NCBI GenBank assembly: GCA_031278935.1
Contig: JAITJK010000244.1
Span: forward strand, 1-9,036
Direction of reading: 5' to 3'
From: Spirochaetaceae bacterium
Lineage (GTDB): Bacteria > Spirochaetota > Spirochaetia > Treponematales > Breznakiellaceae
DNA length: 9,036 nucleotides
Below are positions 1 to 5,522 of the stretch, piece by piece. Made by a program: the position numbers and the translations under genes. Below the pieces are notes generated by a model. It had not been told where the DNA came from. It saw nothing but the letters and a program-made list of their open reading frames with translations, and did not search any database. The number at the start of each line of letters is the position of its first letter. The first letter of the stretch is position 1.

Positions 1-30
1 TTTAATCGGTACAAAACACACGATTTTCAT
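1..30 (-). CDS. Partial gene start, possible acylneuraminate cytidylyltransferase family
   Basis: Reading the minus strand, an ATG at 30-28 opens MKIVCFVPIK before the window ends. It is preceded by GAGGTG about seven bases upstream, a fair ribosome binding site. The pattern M-K-hydrophobic-V-x-F-hydrophobic-P-I-K is the usual N-terminus of acylneuraminate cytidylyltransferases and related sugar-nucleotide cytidylyltransferases, where this strand begins the nucleotide-binding fold. The gene lies downstream of, and on the same strand as, the epimerase-family gene at 285-1799, which would fit a sialic-acid-like sugar pathway. Only ten residues are visible, so the family is an inference; other nucleotidyltransferases or an unrelated protein remain possible. 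The ribosome binding site and start are directly visible. Confidence 0.5.
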   Translation of the reverse strand, partial: MKIVCFVPIK

Positions 31-140
31 TATTTACACCTCGACGAAATAGCGCAACGCGCGTAAATAATATCACATAATAAACTACTACAGAGAGGGG
101 AGAACCTCCACAGTATGGAAGGCCCCCCTTAAAACCTTTG

Positions 141-230
141 ATCAGCCGTTAATACCCGTTATAGCGGAGCAACGATGTTACGCCCAGGATTTGCGGTTTC
201 GGATTATCCGGACACGCAAAGGCGGCTGAT
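141..230. other. Nested inverted-repeat element, possible structured RNA or leader
   Basis: The arms ATCAGCCG (141-148) and CGGCTGAT (223-230) are perfect 8-bp complements. Inside them are TTTGCG (190-195) with CGCAAA (215-220), enclosing CGGAT/ATCCG (200-210), and a 4-bp stem CGTT/AACG (157-160, 171-174). These can all form together as a three-way junction. The element lies between the epimerase-family gene and the minus-strand gene starting at 30, so it could be part of the leader of the latter. No U-tract follows on either strand, so it is not a standard terminator. I do not recognise a known riboswitch class. It could also be an intergenic repeat. Confidence 0.35.
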
Positions 231-284
231 ACCGTTCCTTCCGGGTTTGTTTGCGCCCGCCTGAAATTGGGTGTGAATTGATTC

Positions 285-1799
285 CTACCGCACCGTATCG
301 AAGGTCACCCGGGTGATCCTATGGCGGTCGCTGGTTCTCCCCGGGCCGTTCTGGAAAACAATCTCATCAAGAGGCTCATGTCCGATAATGTTCGCGTCAA
401 AACAATACGGGCGGATGCGGCTTTTCGAAAACTTCTCTTCGGGAAACGCATAATACAAGGGAAAAGACACACCTTTAATCTGGCTACTGATTATGTACCC
501 GAACAACGCATGTTCAAAACTGTGCAGCGACGTTTTCCAGCTGTGTACTTTCGGAAATTTCAGCACGGGCTTGTTGGTCCCGCCGTCGAGCATATGCCAA
601 ATCTCCCCATACTCCTTGTCCACCATATAGTTCAACCAAAAATTATACGTGTTGTTCAGATACGAAAGGTATGACGGATCATTCAGCGCCAGCAGCGCAC
701 AAGCCTGGTCCAGTTCGGCGCATATCCACCATTCTTTATCCTCGTCAACGGAGCCATCGGCGTTAAACCGCCGCCCCCATGATTTGGTGCGTTCTAGGTA
801 CGCTTCACTCAATATCTTGTCTATTTTATCACGGGCGAAAGCCACAAAGGCAGGTTCGTCCACAAGCAGCCCAACGCGGTAAATAAGCCACATCGTCTTA
901 ATGGAATGTCCGAAATCCGTGTGATCCACCGCCAACTGGAGAGATGAGGAACTACTGCCGACTCCCCAGAAAAACCCGTACCGCTCGCTGTAAAACCGGT
1001 TGATCAGGATGTTCACAATCTTGCGCAAATCATTTTTCCACTCGCTTTTGTACGGCTCGGGCAGAGAATACACCGCAAAATGCATATACGCGTATATCTG
1101 ATCGAGTTGCGCGACTATCTCCACGTCCCCGTCTTTCCGTCTTTTAGGCAGCCACGTCAAAAACCCTTTGTTTTCGTCAAAATACGTGTCGAATATATAT
1201 TTCTTGACCTGTTCCATCCGGAAAAGCGTGGTTTCATCATGCGTAAGATAATAGTACACCGCAAGCCCCGTTAAGCCGTACGCCATATCCTGGCTTGTAC
1301 GCTCTTGTTTCCCAGGCTCCCATTTCCCCGTGTCAATTTCCCGTTTGGTAAACATGCCGTTGTTCCGGTCTATGGCTTCTATTAACCCGTCGACTCCTGT
1401 ACGGCACAGATTTATGTATTCCGCGTCACCCGTCATGTTAAACGCTATACCATAGGCGAAGGTCTGCCGTGAATGCGCCCGTATATAGTTGTATTCAAGG
1501 TCTATCAGGCCTTTGGTACCGCTGTCGCCCAGTGCCGCGATGATTTCAGGCGGCAGGTTTTCTTGCTCCGCGCTGGTGATAAGTTCGCCGTTATTGGCCC
1601 GGTAGGTGCGAAACAGCCCGTCTTTAAGCGTTTTGGCCGCGTCGGTACCCCAAAACTTCATCAAATCACCGGTAAGGTGCTTGTACCAAACAGAGGGTTC
1701 GGTGGAATCTCTTATGAGCTTGTCGATGTCATAGGTAACGGCGTTTCCGTCCGCCGCCCTGCCCGTGACGGACAGTAAGGTTTTTGGCCGTTGTGTCAC
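285..1799 (-). CDS. N-acylglucosamine 2-epimerase (AGE) family protein
   Basis: A 504-residue protein of the AGE/cellobiose 2-epimerase superfamily, cytosolic (alpha/alpha)6-barrel enzymes that epimerise or isomerise sugars at C2. Family signatures run in order: HSRQTFAYGIAF (109-120), LDQIYAYMHF (232-241), DFGHSIKTMWLI with H298 (295-306), EWWICAELDQ with E362 (356-365), and WKTSLHSFEH (421-430). The histidines near 298 and 426-430 fall where the family keeps its catalytic pair. The start is GTG at 1799-1797, chosen because AGGAGG lies five bases upstream. The protein is longer than the usual 390-420 residues: there is an N-terminal extension, and about 65 residues (from about 440) follow the last barrel motif, including YYAFPEEKFSKSRIRPYCFD. 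The substrate cannot be told. The next gene on this strand may be a sugar cytidylyltransferase. Codon use looks AT-richer than in the glycolytic genes to the right. Confidence 0.85.
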   Translation of the reverse strand: MTQRPKTLLSVTGRAADGNAVTYDIDKLIRDSTEPSVWYKHLTGDLMKFWGTDAAKTLKDGLFRTYRANNGELITSAEQENLPPEIIAALGDSGTKGLIDLEYNYIRAHSRQTFAYGIAFNMTGDAEYINLCRTGVDGLIEAIDRNNGMFTKREIDTGKWEPGKQERTSQDMAYGLTGLAVYYYLTHDETTLFRMEQVKKYIFDTYFDENKGFLTWLPKRRKDGDVEIVAQLDQIYAYMHFAVYSLPEPYKSEWKNDLRKIVNILINRFYSERYGFFWGVGSSSSSLQLAVDHTDFGHSIKTMWLIYRVGLLVDEPAFVAFARDKIDKILSEAYLERTKSWGRRFNADGSVDEDKEWWICAELDQACALLALNDPSYLSYLNNTYNFWLNYMVDKEYGEIWHMLDGGTNKPVLKFPKVHSWKTSLHSFEHALFGYIISSQIKGVSFPLYYAFPEEKFSKSRIRPYCFDANIIGHEPLDEIVFQNGPGRTSDRHRITRVTFDTVR

Positions 1800-1857
1800 A
1801 ACGCCCTCCTAAAAAAAAGTTTTATTTTGAATTGCCCGCCATGTAGCGAACAAGGCT

Positions 1858-2243
1858 TTACAATACGTGTCCAAATCCTGCGCGGAACGCCCCGTAAAGC
1901 GAGTGACACAGACAGCCTTTCACGATCCTGGGGTTTTGCATGGCCCTCGCCGCTACCAGCACTATGTCATAATCGTTCGGGTTGCAGCTGCTATCTCTTT
2001 TTTGACAACCATCGTATGAATGTGTTCCTCAGGATTTTCCGCGTCTGTAATATCGCATAATATCCTGCGTTCAGTCTTGATCCACTTCCGCGCCTAATCC
2101 ACTGAAAAACGCCTCGTATTTTTGCAGCGGGTATGTATAGAAATACTACCCCCACATTACGGCAGGACATGGTGATCCGTAGACATAAGTATGACCACTG
2201 GATACATATAGTGAGCCGAAACATCATCAACATGGATACCAGA
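1858..2243 (-). pseudogene. Possible decayed gene, unrecognised
   Basis: On the minus strand, four short protein-like stretches follow one another, switching between two frames. GIHVDDVSAHYMYPVVILMS ends at a stop at 2157-2159. YPLQKYEAFFSGLGAEVDQD ends at 2071-2073. WIKTERRILCDITDAENPEE, continuing through HIHTMVVKKEIAAATR, ends at 1962-1964. NDYDIVLVAARAMQNPRIVK ends at 1858-1860. Such a mosaic is what frameshift decay of one gene would leave, but each piece is only 24-48 codons long, so chance cannot be excluded. I do not recognise the family and propose no function. No start with a ribosome binding site is seen. Confidence 0.22.
2129..2151. repeat. Hairpin, 9 bp with one bulge and AGAA tetraloop
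   Basis: GGGTA (2129-2133) pairs with TACCC (2147-2151). After a single bulged T, GTAT (2135-2138) pairs with ATAC (2143-2146) around the loop AGAA. There is no T-run after it in either direction, so it is not an obvious terminator. It lies within the possible decayed gene. Confidence 0.4.
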
Positions 2244-2258
2244 TCATGCAACAATAGC

Positions 2259-2319
2259 CTAACAAGATCTATCATTGTTAGCTACTCAGGGACGCATCCC
2301 TTGTGGCGCACACCACAAG
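2259..2319. repeat. Cluster of adjacent hairpins
   Basis: CTAACAA (2259-2265) and TTGTTAG (2275-2281) form a perfect 7-bp stem with a 9-base loop. GGGA/TCCC (2289-2292, 2297-2300) forms a small stem, abutting a perfect 7-bp stem CTTGTGG (2300-2306) with CCACAAG (2313-2319) around CGCACA. The two latter stems share base 2300 and could be alternatives. There is also a competing pairing AACAAT/ATTGTT (2250-2255, 2274-2279). No T-tract follows on either strand. The function is unknown; these could be repeat-element remnants or a structured RNA. Confidence 0.4.
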
Positions 2320-2368
2320 AATACTATCCCCTCTCTATAATCTATAGCACATCCCTATTCGTTTGTCT

Positions 2369-2393
2369 AGGGCATTTTTAGAAAAACAACCCT
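2369..2393 (-). terminator. Weak hairpin just past aminotransferase stop
   Basis: On the minus strand, AGGG and CCCT (2390-2393 and 2369-2372) close a stem that continues, after a bulged T and two G-U pairs, into T/A pairs around a small loop. It starts 14 bases after the aminotransferase stop. The T-run is inside the stem rather than after it, so it is at best an atypical 3' end for the transcript. Confidence 0.28.
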
Positions 2394-2407
2394 TCCCTCG
2401 CGTCGCC

Positions 2408-3703
2408 TCATGAGCCCAGGACCCTGGCCGTATCGTAGATAACCTGGTAGACCCCAGGAATCTGTTCCTCATCAATGCTCGAAAAAGCAACCCGCAGATA
2501 GTCCTCCCCAAAAGAAACGGCGCCGACACCGTGGCGGGTCAGCAGTTCCCTCCGCAAAACTTCTGCACTTATCCCGATACAGCGAAAACTCATAAAATAC
2601 CCCGCGTTGAAAGGCAGAGGGCGCAGGTGCGGGTGGGCAGGATGCTCGGACAGAAATTGTTTCACCCGCCGATACCGCCGCTGTAGTAGGGTAAAATACT
2701 GCTCCTTTTCAGAACGAGTCCGCTCGTCCCGCAAGGTCTTGAGCATCAGACATTGGGCCGGAGTATTACTGCAGGAAACCGAAGACCGGATGGCCCCCAT
2801 GAGCTTTTTCACCAGCCCCTCGTAATGGCCCTCCCGTAAACCCAGAGAGCCGAAGGTAACGAACCCTACCCTGAAGCCCCAGACATAATCCTCTTTAGTT
2901 GGGCCGTCGATTTTAACCGCCAGAATCCGCTCATGGGCCCGGGCAAGCCGACTGAATAGGGACTCCTTGATGCAGTCCGCTTCATAGAAAAGTCCGAAAT
3001 ACGCATCATCACAGAGTACCAGCGTATCCGCGCCTTTTTGGGCGACGGCTTGGATACAGGCCAGCAAAGTGTCGGCTTCGGCGTTGGTAGGAGCATATCC
3101 CGAGGGGTTATTAGGAAAGTTCAGGATGAGTCGGACCGTCCCCGTTTTTGCGGCCTCTTCCAAAGCATTCTTGAAGGCCTGCATATCCAAGCCCCCGGCG
3201 TCGTCAAAAAACGGGACCGCCCGAGGTTCGGCCCCTCGGCGATCTTGAAAGATGAGTTCATAGTTATCCCAGCAGGGACTGCTGAGGAGGATGGAGTCTC
3301 CCGCCCCGAGGAACAGATCCGCCATATAGGAGATTCCTGCCGTAAGGCCCGGCACCACCACGGGGAGGGACATCTGTTCCGGCTTAAGGGAGGGATTATG
3401 CCGGAGGATCCGGTCTTGCCATACCGTGCGAGCCTCAGGAATCCCCGCAGTAGGGGCATAGACCAGGGCTTCTTCGGCTTTTAGTTGAGGTATCTGCTCC
3501 CTAATCACCGAGAGGCTCAAGGGCTTGCCCTGATCATAGGCCATACCAATGGTGGCGTTGGCCGTATAGGCCCCCTGCTTTGCCTCTGCGCTTTGGGCGA
3601 TGATGCCCTTGGGAAAATAGAGACGCCGCCCTAGTGGAGAAAGCAAACGTCCCGACACGGTATCCGCCAGGAGGGAGTTAAGTTCTTCTACAAGATAATT
3701 CAT
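2408..3703 (-). CDS. PLP-dependent aminotransferase, class I/II (fold type I)
   Basis: A cytosolic pyridoxal-phosphate enzyme, 431 residues, the normal size for class I/II aminotransferases, which transfer an amino group between an amino acid and a 2-oxoacid. The fold-type-I signatures are all present: the PGLTAG phosphate loop (118-123), NFPNNPSG (195-202), D232 and Y235 in LVLCDDAYFGLF for the pyridine ring and O3', the Schiff-base lysine K270 in DGPTKED, R278 in WGFRVGF for the phosphate, and R404 in LRVAFSS for the substrate carboxylate. The ATG at 3703-3701 has GGAG five bases upstream. The catalytic set looks intact. The amino acid substrate cannot be read from the sequence; aromatic or aspartate-type activities are both possible. 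The gene stands alone, divergent from the transposase-like gene. A TTGACA box lies just upstream. Confidence 0.9.
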   Translation of the reverse strand: MNYLVEELNSLLADTVSGRLLSPLGRRLYFPKGIIAQSAEAKQGAYTANATIGMAYDQGKPLSLSVIREQIPQLKAEEALVYAPTAGIPEARTVWQDRILRHNPSLKPEQMSLPVVVPGLTAGISYMADLFLGAGDSILLSSPCWDNYELIFQDRRGAEPRAVPFFDDAGGLDMQAFKNALEEAAKTGTVRLILNFPNNPSGYAPTNAEADTLLACIQAVAQKGADTLVLCDDAYFGLFYEADCIKESLFSRLARAHERILAVKIDGPTKEDYVWGFRVGFVTFGSLGLREGHYEGLVKKLMGAIRSSVSCSNTPAQCLMLKTLRDERTRSEKEQYFTLLQRRYRRVKQFLSEHPAHPHLRPLPFNAGYFMSFRCIGISAEVLRRELLTRHGVGAVSFGEDYLRVAFSSIDEEQIPGVYQVIYDTARVLGS

Positions 3704-3719
3704 ATATGCTCCGTCTTCT

Positions 3720-3749
3720 ACTATTTCTAAGAATGGGGTCCTCTGTCAA
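3720..3749 (-). promoter_or_regulatory. Candidate sigma70 promoter for the aminotransferase
   Basis: On the minus strand a perfect -35 box TTGACA (3749-3744) is followed after 18 bases by AATAGT (3725-3720), a four-of-six match to TATAAT. Transcription would begin near 3713, right at the ribosome binding site (GGAG 3712-3709), leaving a leader of only about ten bases. That short leader makes the -10 choice uncertain. Confidence 0.35.
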
Positions 3750-3867
3750 TGGACTAGGAACCACCTTATATCCGCTTTTCACCGCGGTGGGTTGTAAAGG
3801 AGCCGGTAATATCCAAAATAGTGGCCCCATTAAAGCAAAACCGTATCTTCGACCCGTATTATATTCC

Positions 3868-4341
3868 ATGAGACCAGTACGGTTACTCCAAAACGGGGTG
3901 TGGTACGAAGTCCGCACTCGCATCAACAACCGAGAACCCTTGTTTCGTCATCATAATGCGGTGTCCATGTTTACCCGGGTCTTCCAGGAGACGAAGAAGC
4001 GATTTGTATTCCAGGTTCGGGGATTTCAGCTCGCGGATGACGGACTTCGGTTCTATATCAAGCCAGAGGACGGAATGGTGCTTCCGGCTATCATGAAGTG
4101 GCTTAAGCAGGTGTTCGCCCAGCGCTACAACCAGACCTACGGACGGGAGGGGCATATCTGGGGAGACCGATACAGCTCGCGGATACTCGCTGAGGCGCCC
4201 CCCTTCCCAGGAGAACCACCTGGGAAGGGGGGCGCGGGAGTGGATTCAAGCATAGGGGTCAGACCCTATGGCGAGAAATCACCGCCCCACCCCCCTCTTC
4301 CACCCCTATACTCCTTGCTCCTCGTCCCTGCTCCAGGATAA
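3868..4341 (+). CDS. RAYT-like (Y1/IS200-type) transposase homologue lacking the HUH motif
   Basis: 157 residues from the ATG at 3868. The frame is open back to 3706, but the family normally starts at a segment like MRPVRLLQNGVWYEVRTR. Recognisable REP-associated tyrosine transposase features are VWYEVRTRINNREPLF (11-26), IMKWLKQVFAQRYN (75-88) and GHIWGDRYSSRIL (95-107). These proteins normally cut and join single-stranded DNA at REP hairpins using a His-hydrophobic-His metal motif and a tyrosine. Here the segment where MPNHVH is expected reads LADDGLRFYIKP (55-66), so both histidines are replaced, by G59 and R61. A tyrosine, Y87, sits near the usual nucleophile position. After about residue 109 the frame runs through a 17-bp hairpin into a proline-rich tail that is probably not conserved. 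There is no good ribosome binding site. It may be a decayed or repurposed copy. Confidence 0.7.
   Translation: MRPVRLLQNGVWYEVRTRINNREPLFRHHNAVSMFTRVFQETKKRFVFQVRGFQLADDGLRFYIKPEDGMVLPAIMKWLKQVFAQRYNQTYGREGHIWGDRYSSRILAEAPPFPGEPPGKGGAGVDSSIGVRPYGEKSPPHPPLPPLYSLLLVPAPG
4195..4235. repeat. Perfect 17-bp hairpin, REP-like
   Basis: GCGCCCCCCTTCCCAGG (4195-4211) and its exact complement CCTGGGAAGGGGGGCGC (4219-4235) flank the loop AGAACCA. It lies inside the 3' part of the transposase-like frame. REP-type palindromes are the substrates of RAYT proteins and commonly lie next to their genes, so this is a natural candidate. No T-tract follows on the plus strand, which argues against a terminator. 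Confidence 0.65.
4251..4270. repeat. Small palindrome containing GGGGTCAG
   Basis: CATAGGG (4251-4257) and CCCTATG (4264-4270) are perfect 7-bp arms around GTCAGA; a shifted pairing GGGTC-A-GACCC is also possible. It follows the 17-bp hairpin by 15 bases. The word GGGGTCAG (4255-4262) recurs at 4490-4497. I recall similar GGGGTCAGA-type sequences beside transposase genes of this kind in other bacteria, but have not checked this. Confidence 0.5.
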
Positions 4342-4446
4342 ACGGCGCCCATTCGCCCCGCGTCCCATATCGCCCGCACCCATTCGTTCCCAAAAGAAAA
4401 CTCCCTGGGTACCTATATGCGCCTATAACGCAACCTCGGCTTTCAA

Positions 4447-4464
4447 GTTTCTAATATAAGAAAC
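4447..4464. repeat. 6-bp hairpin GTTTCT/AGAAAC
   Basis: GTTTCT (4447-4452) pairs with AGAAAC (4459-4464) around AATATA. It is AT-rich and lies in the noncoding DNA between the transposase-like and methyltransferase genes. It may belong to the same island of inverted repeats; a regulatory role is not shown. Confidence 0.35.
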
Positions 4465-4489
4465 GAGGGCGCTTCGACCGCTAATCATC

Positions 4490-4534
4490 GGGGTCAGTCA
4501 GGGGCTGCGATCCCCAGTGGTCGGAATACACTGG
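4490..4534. repeat. GGGGTCAG copy followed by hairpins upstream of methyltransferase
   Basis: A second GGGGTCAG (4490-4497) is followed by GGGG/CCCC arms (4501-4504, 4512-4515) and then CCAGTG (4514-4519) pairing with CACTGG (4529-4534) around nine bases. The two stems share two bases, so they are alternatives. These appear to continue the repeat island downstream of the transposase-like gene and end about 40 bases before the methyltransferase start. Confidence 0.4.
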
Positions 4535-4538
4535 CGGG

Positions 4539-4568
4539 TTGTATTGGCTGGGGGTTCACGTCTATACT
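4539..4568 (+). promoter_or_regulatory. Weak candidate promoter for the methyltransferase
   Basis: TATACT (4563-4568) is a good -10 box, with a poor -35, TTGTAT (4539-4544), 18 bases upstream. Transcription would start at about 4575, almost on the ATG at 4577, implying a leaderless message. The only G-rich run before that ATG (GGGG 4571-4574) is two bases away, too close to be a normal ribosome binding site. Confidence 0.22.
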
Positions 4569-4576
4569 CTGGGGCT

Positions 4577-5377
4577 ATGGCGTATAAAAAAGAATGGTTT
4601 AATGAAGAGCGCTTCTGGGAAGCCTATGCGCCCATCATGTTCGATCCCCAGCATTGGGAAGAAGTATCCCTGGTGGCTGATGGAGTAACCCGGCTGGCGC
4701 AACTTAACTTGTATGATGAGAAACGACTGCAGAACTCCGGGAGCGGGACTCCGGGGCCCTGGGCGCTGGATATGTGCTGTGGCTTTGGACGGATTACCCT
4801 GGAACTCGCCCGGCGGGGCTTCACCGCTACCGGCGTGGATATTACCCAAAGTTACCTGCAAACCGCCCAGGAAGACGCGGCGTATGAACACCTGGATATC
4901 GAATTTATCCACGCTGACGTGCGCTCCTTCAGACGTCCTCACTTTTTTGATGTGGTAACCAACCTGTACATTTCCTTCGGGTATTTTGAAAATCCCGATC
5001 ACGACCGACTGGTGGTGCAAAACGCCTATGAGTCCCTGAAACCCGGGGGAGCTTTTATCGTGGAAACGCTAGGTAAAGAGATCGCCGTACGGGATTTTGT
5101 GGACCGGGAATGGTTTACCCGGGCGGGGCTGACCATCCTCACCGAATATACCCCGGTGGATTCCTGGGGGGGCCTCAAAAACCGGTGGATCCTTCTTAAT
5201 AAGGGTGGGGAATGTCTGGAGCGAACCTTTACCCAACGCCTGTACGCCGCCACGGAGCTGCGGCGTCTGCTCTTGGACGCGGGCTTCGCATCGGTGGAAC
5301 TCTACGGGGATTGGAACGACGGGGTATATGATAACCGAGCCCAGATTCTCATCGCCGTAGGCCGGAAAGCCCCCTAA
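4577..5377 (+). CDS. Class I SAM-dependent methyltransferase
   Basis: 266 residues from the ATG at 4577. The frame is open upstream to a GTG at 4517, but that lies in a hairpin, and MAYKKEWFNEERFW is the typical start for this group. The Rossmann methyltransferase core is clear: motif I LDMCCGFGR (64-72), an acidic end of strand 2 at D88 in GVDIT that would bind the SAM ribose, D114 in HADVRSF, motif IV-like FDVVTNLYISFGYF (124-137), and the post-core LKPGGAFIVET (154-164). The protein is soluble, with no membrane segments. The substrate is unknown; this type includes small-molecule and uncharacterised methyltransferases. No strong ribosome binding site is visible, so it may be translated from a leaderless message. 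It shares the strand of the glycolytic genes but is separated from gap by 145 bases with a promoter. Confidence 0.88.
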   Translation: MAYKKEWFNEERFWEAYAPIMFDPQHWEEVSLVADGVTRLAQLNLYDEKRLQNSGSGTPGPWALDMCCGFGRITLELARRGFTATGVDITQSYLQTAQEDAAYEHLDIEFIHADVRSFRRPHFFDVVTNLYISFGYFENPDHDRLVVQNAYESLKPGGAFIVETLGKEIAVRDFVDREWFTRAGLTILTEYTPVDSWGGLKNRWILLNKGGECLERTFTQRLYAATELRRLLLDAGFASVELYGDWNDGVYDNRAQILIAVGRKAP

Positions 5378-5392
5378 TGTTACGGCTTTTTT
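5366..5392 (+). terminator. Possible weak terminator overlapping methyltransferase stop
   Basis: AAAGCC (5366-5371) pairs with GGCTTT (5384-5389) around 12 bases, ending in a run of six T (5387-5392). The stem overlaps the stop codon region and is short, so termination is likely inefficient. Confidence 0.35.
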
Positions 5393-5436
5393 CAACGGTT
5401 TCGTTTGGTTTACCCCAAAGACGAGTTAGAAACCCC

Positions 5437-5464
5437 TTGATTTTTTTTTGTTTCCTTTTATACT
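5437..5464 (+). promoter_or_regulatory. Sigma70-like promoter upstream of gap
   Basis: TTGATT (5437-5442) and TATACT (5459-5464) are separated by 16 bases, most of them T. Transcription would start near 5471, giving a leader of about 50 bases before the gap ATG. It is the best promoter match in the 145-base gap after the methyltransferase gene and probably drives at least gap. Confidence 0.6.
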
Positions 5465-5522
5465 TTGGTTTATAAGTAATGAACTATCAATAGGAACGAA
5501 AACCTGTTGATTGGGGGTATGT

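Larger units (their letters stand above)
1811..2407. other. Gene-poor stretch between epimerase and aminotransferase genes
   Basis: About 600 bases with no intact gene that I can support. It holds the upstream region of the epimerase-family gene at the left, several hairpins (2129-2151, 2259-2281, 2289-2319, 2369-2393), and short broken reading frames on the minus strand between about 1858 and 2243. Open frames here on either strand begin without a ribosome binding site and have no recognisable family content. No clear promoter for the epimerase-family gene could be picked out in the A/T-rich bases at about 1811-1830. Confidence 0.6.

Noticed and set aside
1811..1900. Promoter boxes for the epimerase-family gene in the A/T-rich upstream bases
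   Set aside because: TTGTTC with nearby A-rich hexamers gave poor matches at the required spacing, so no promoter was called.
1991..2275. A 94-codon minus-strand frame in the gene-poor stretch
   Set aside because: It has no ribosome binding site and an unusual composition; other frames of the same DNA look more protein-like, so it was not called a gene.
3038..3484. A 148-codon plus-strand frame across the aminotransferase gene
   Set aside because: The opposite strand encodes a complete aminotransferase with all active-site residues; this frame lacks recognisable content.
3706..3867. Upstream extension of the transposase-like gene to the ATG at 3706
   Set aside because: The extra 54 residues have no family match, no ribosome binding site supports that start, and the conserved domain begins at the ATG at 3868.
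4348..4386. Two copies of CCCATTCG 31 bases apart in C-rich DNA
   Set aside because: Too short and only two copies in biased sequence; not a supported tandem repeat or CRISPR array.
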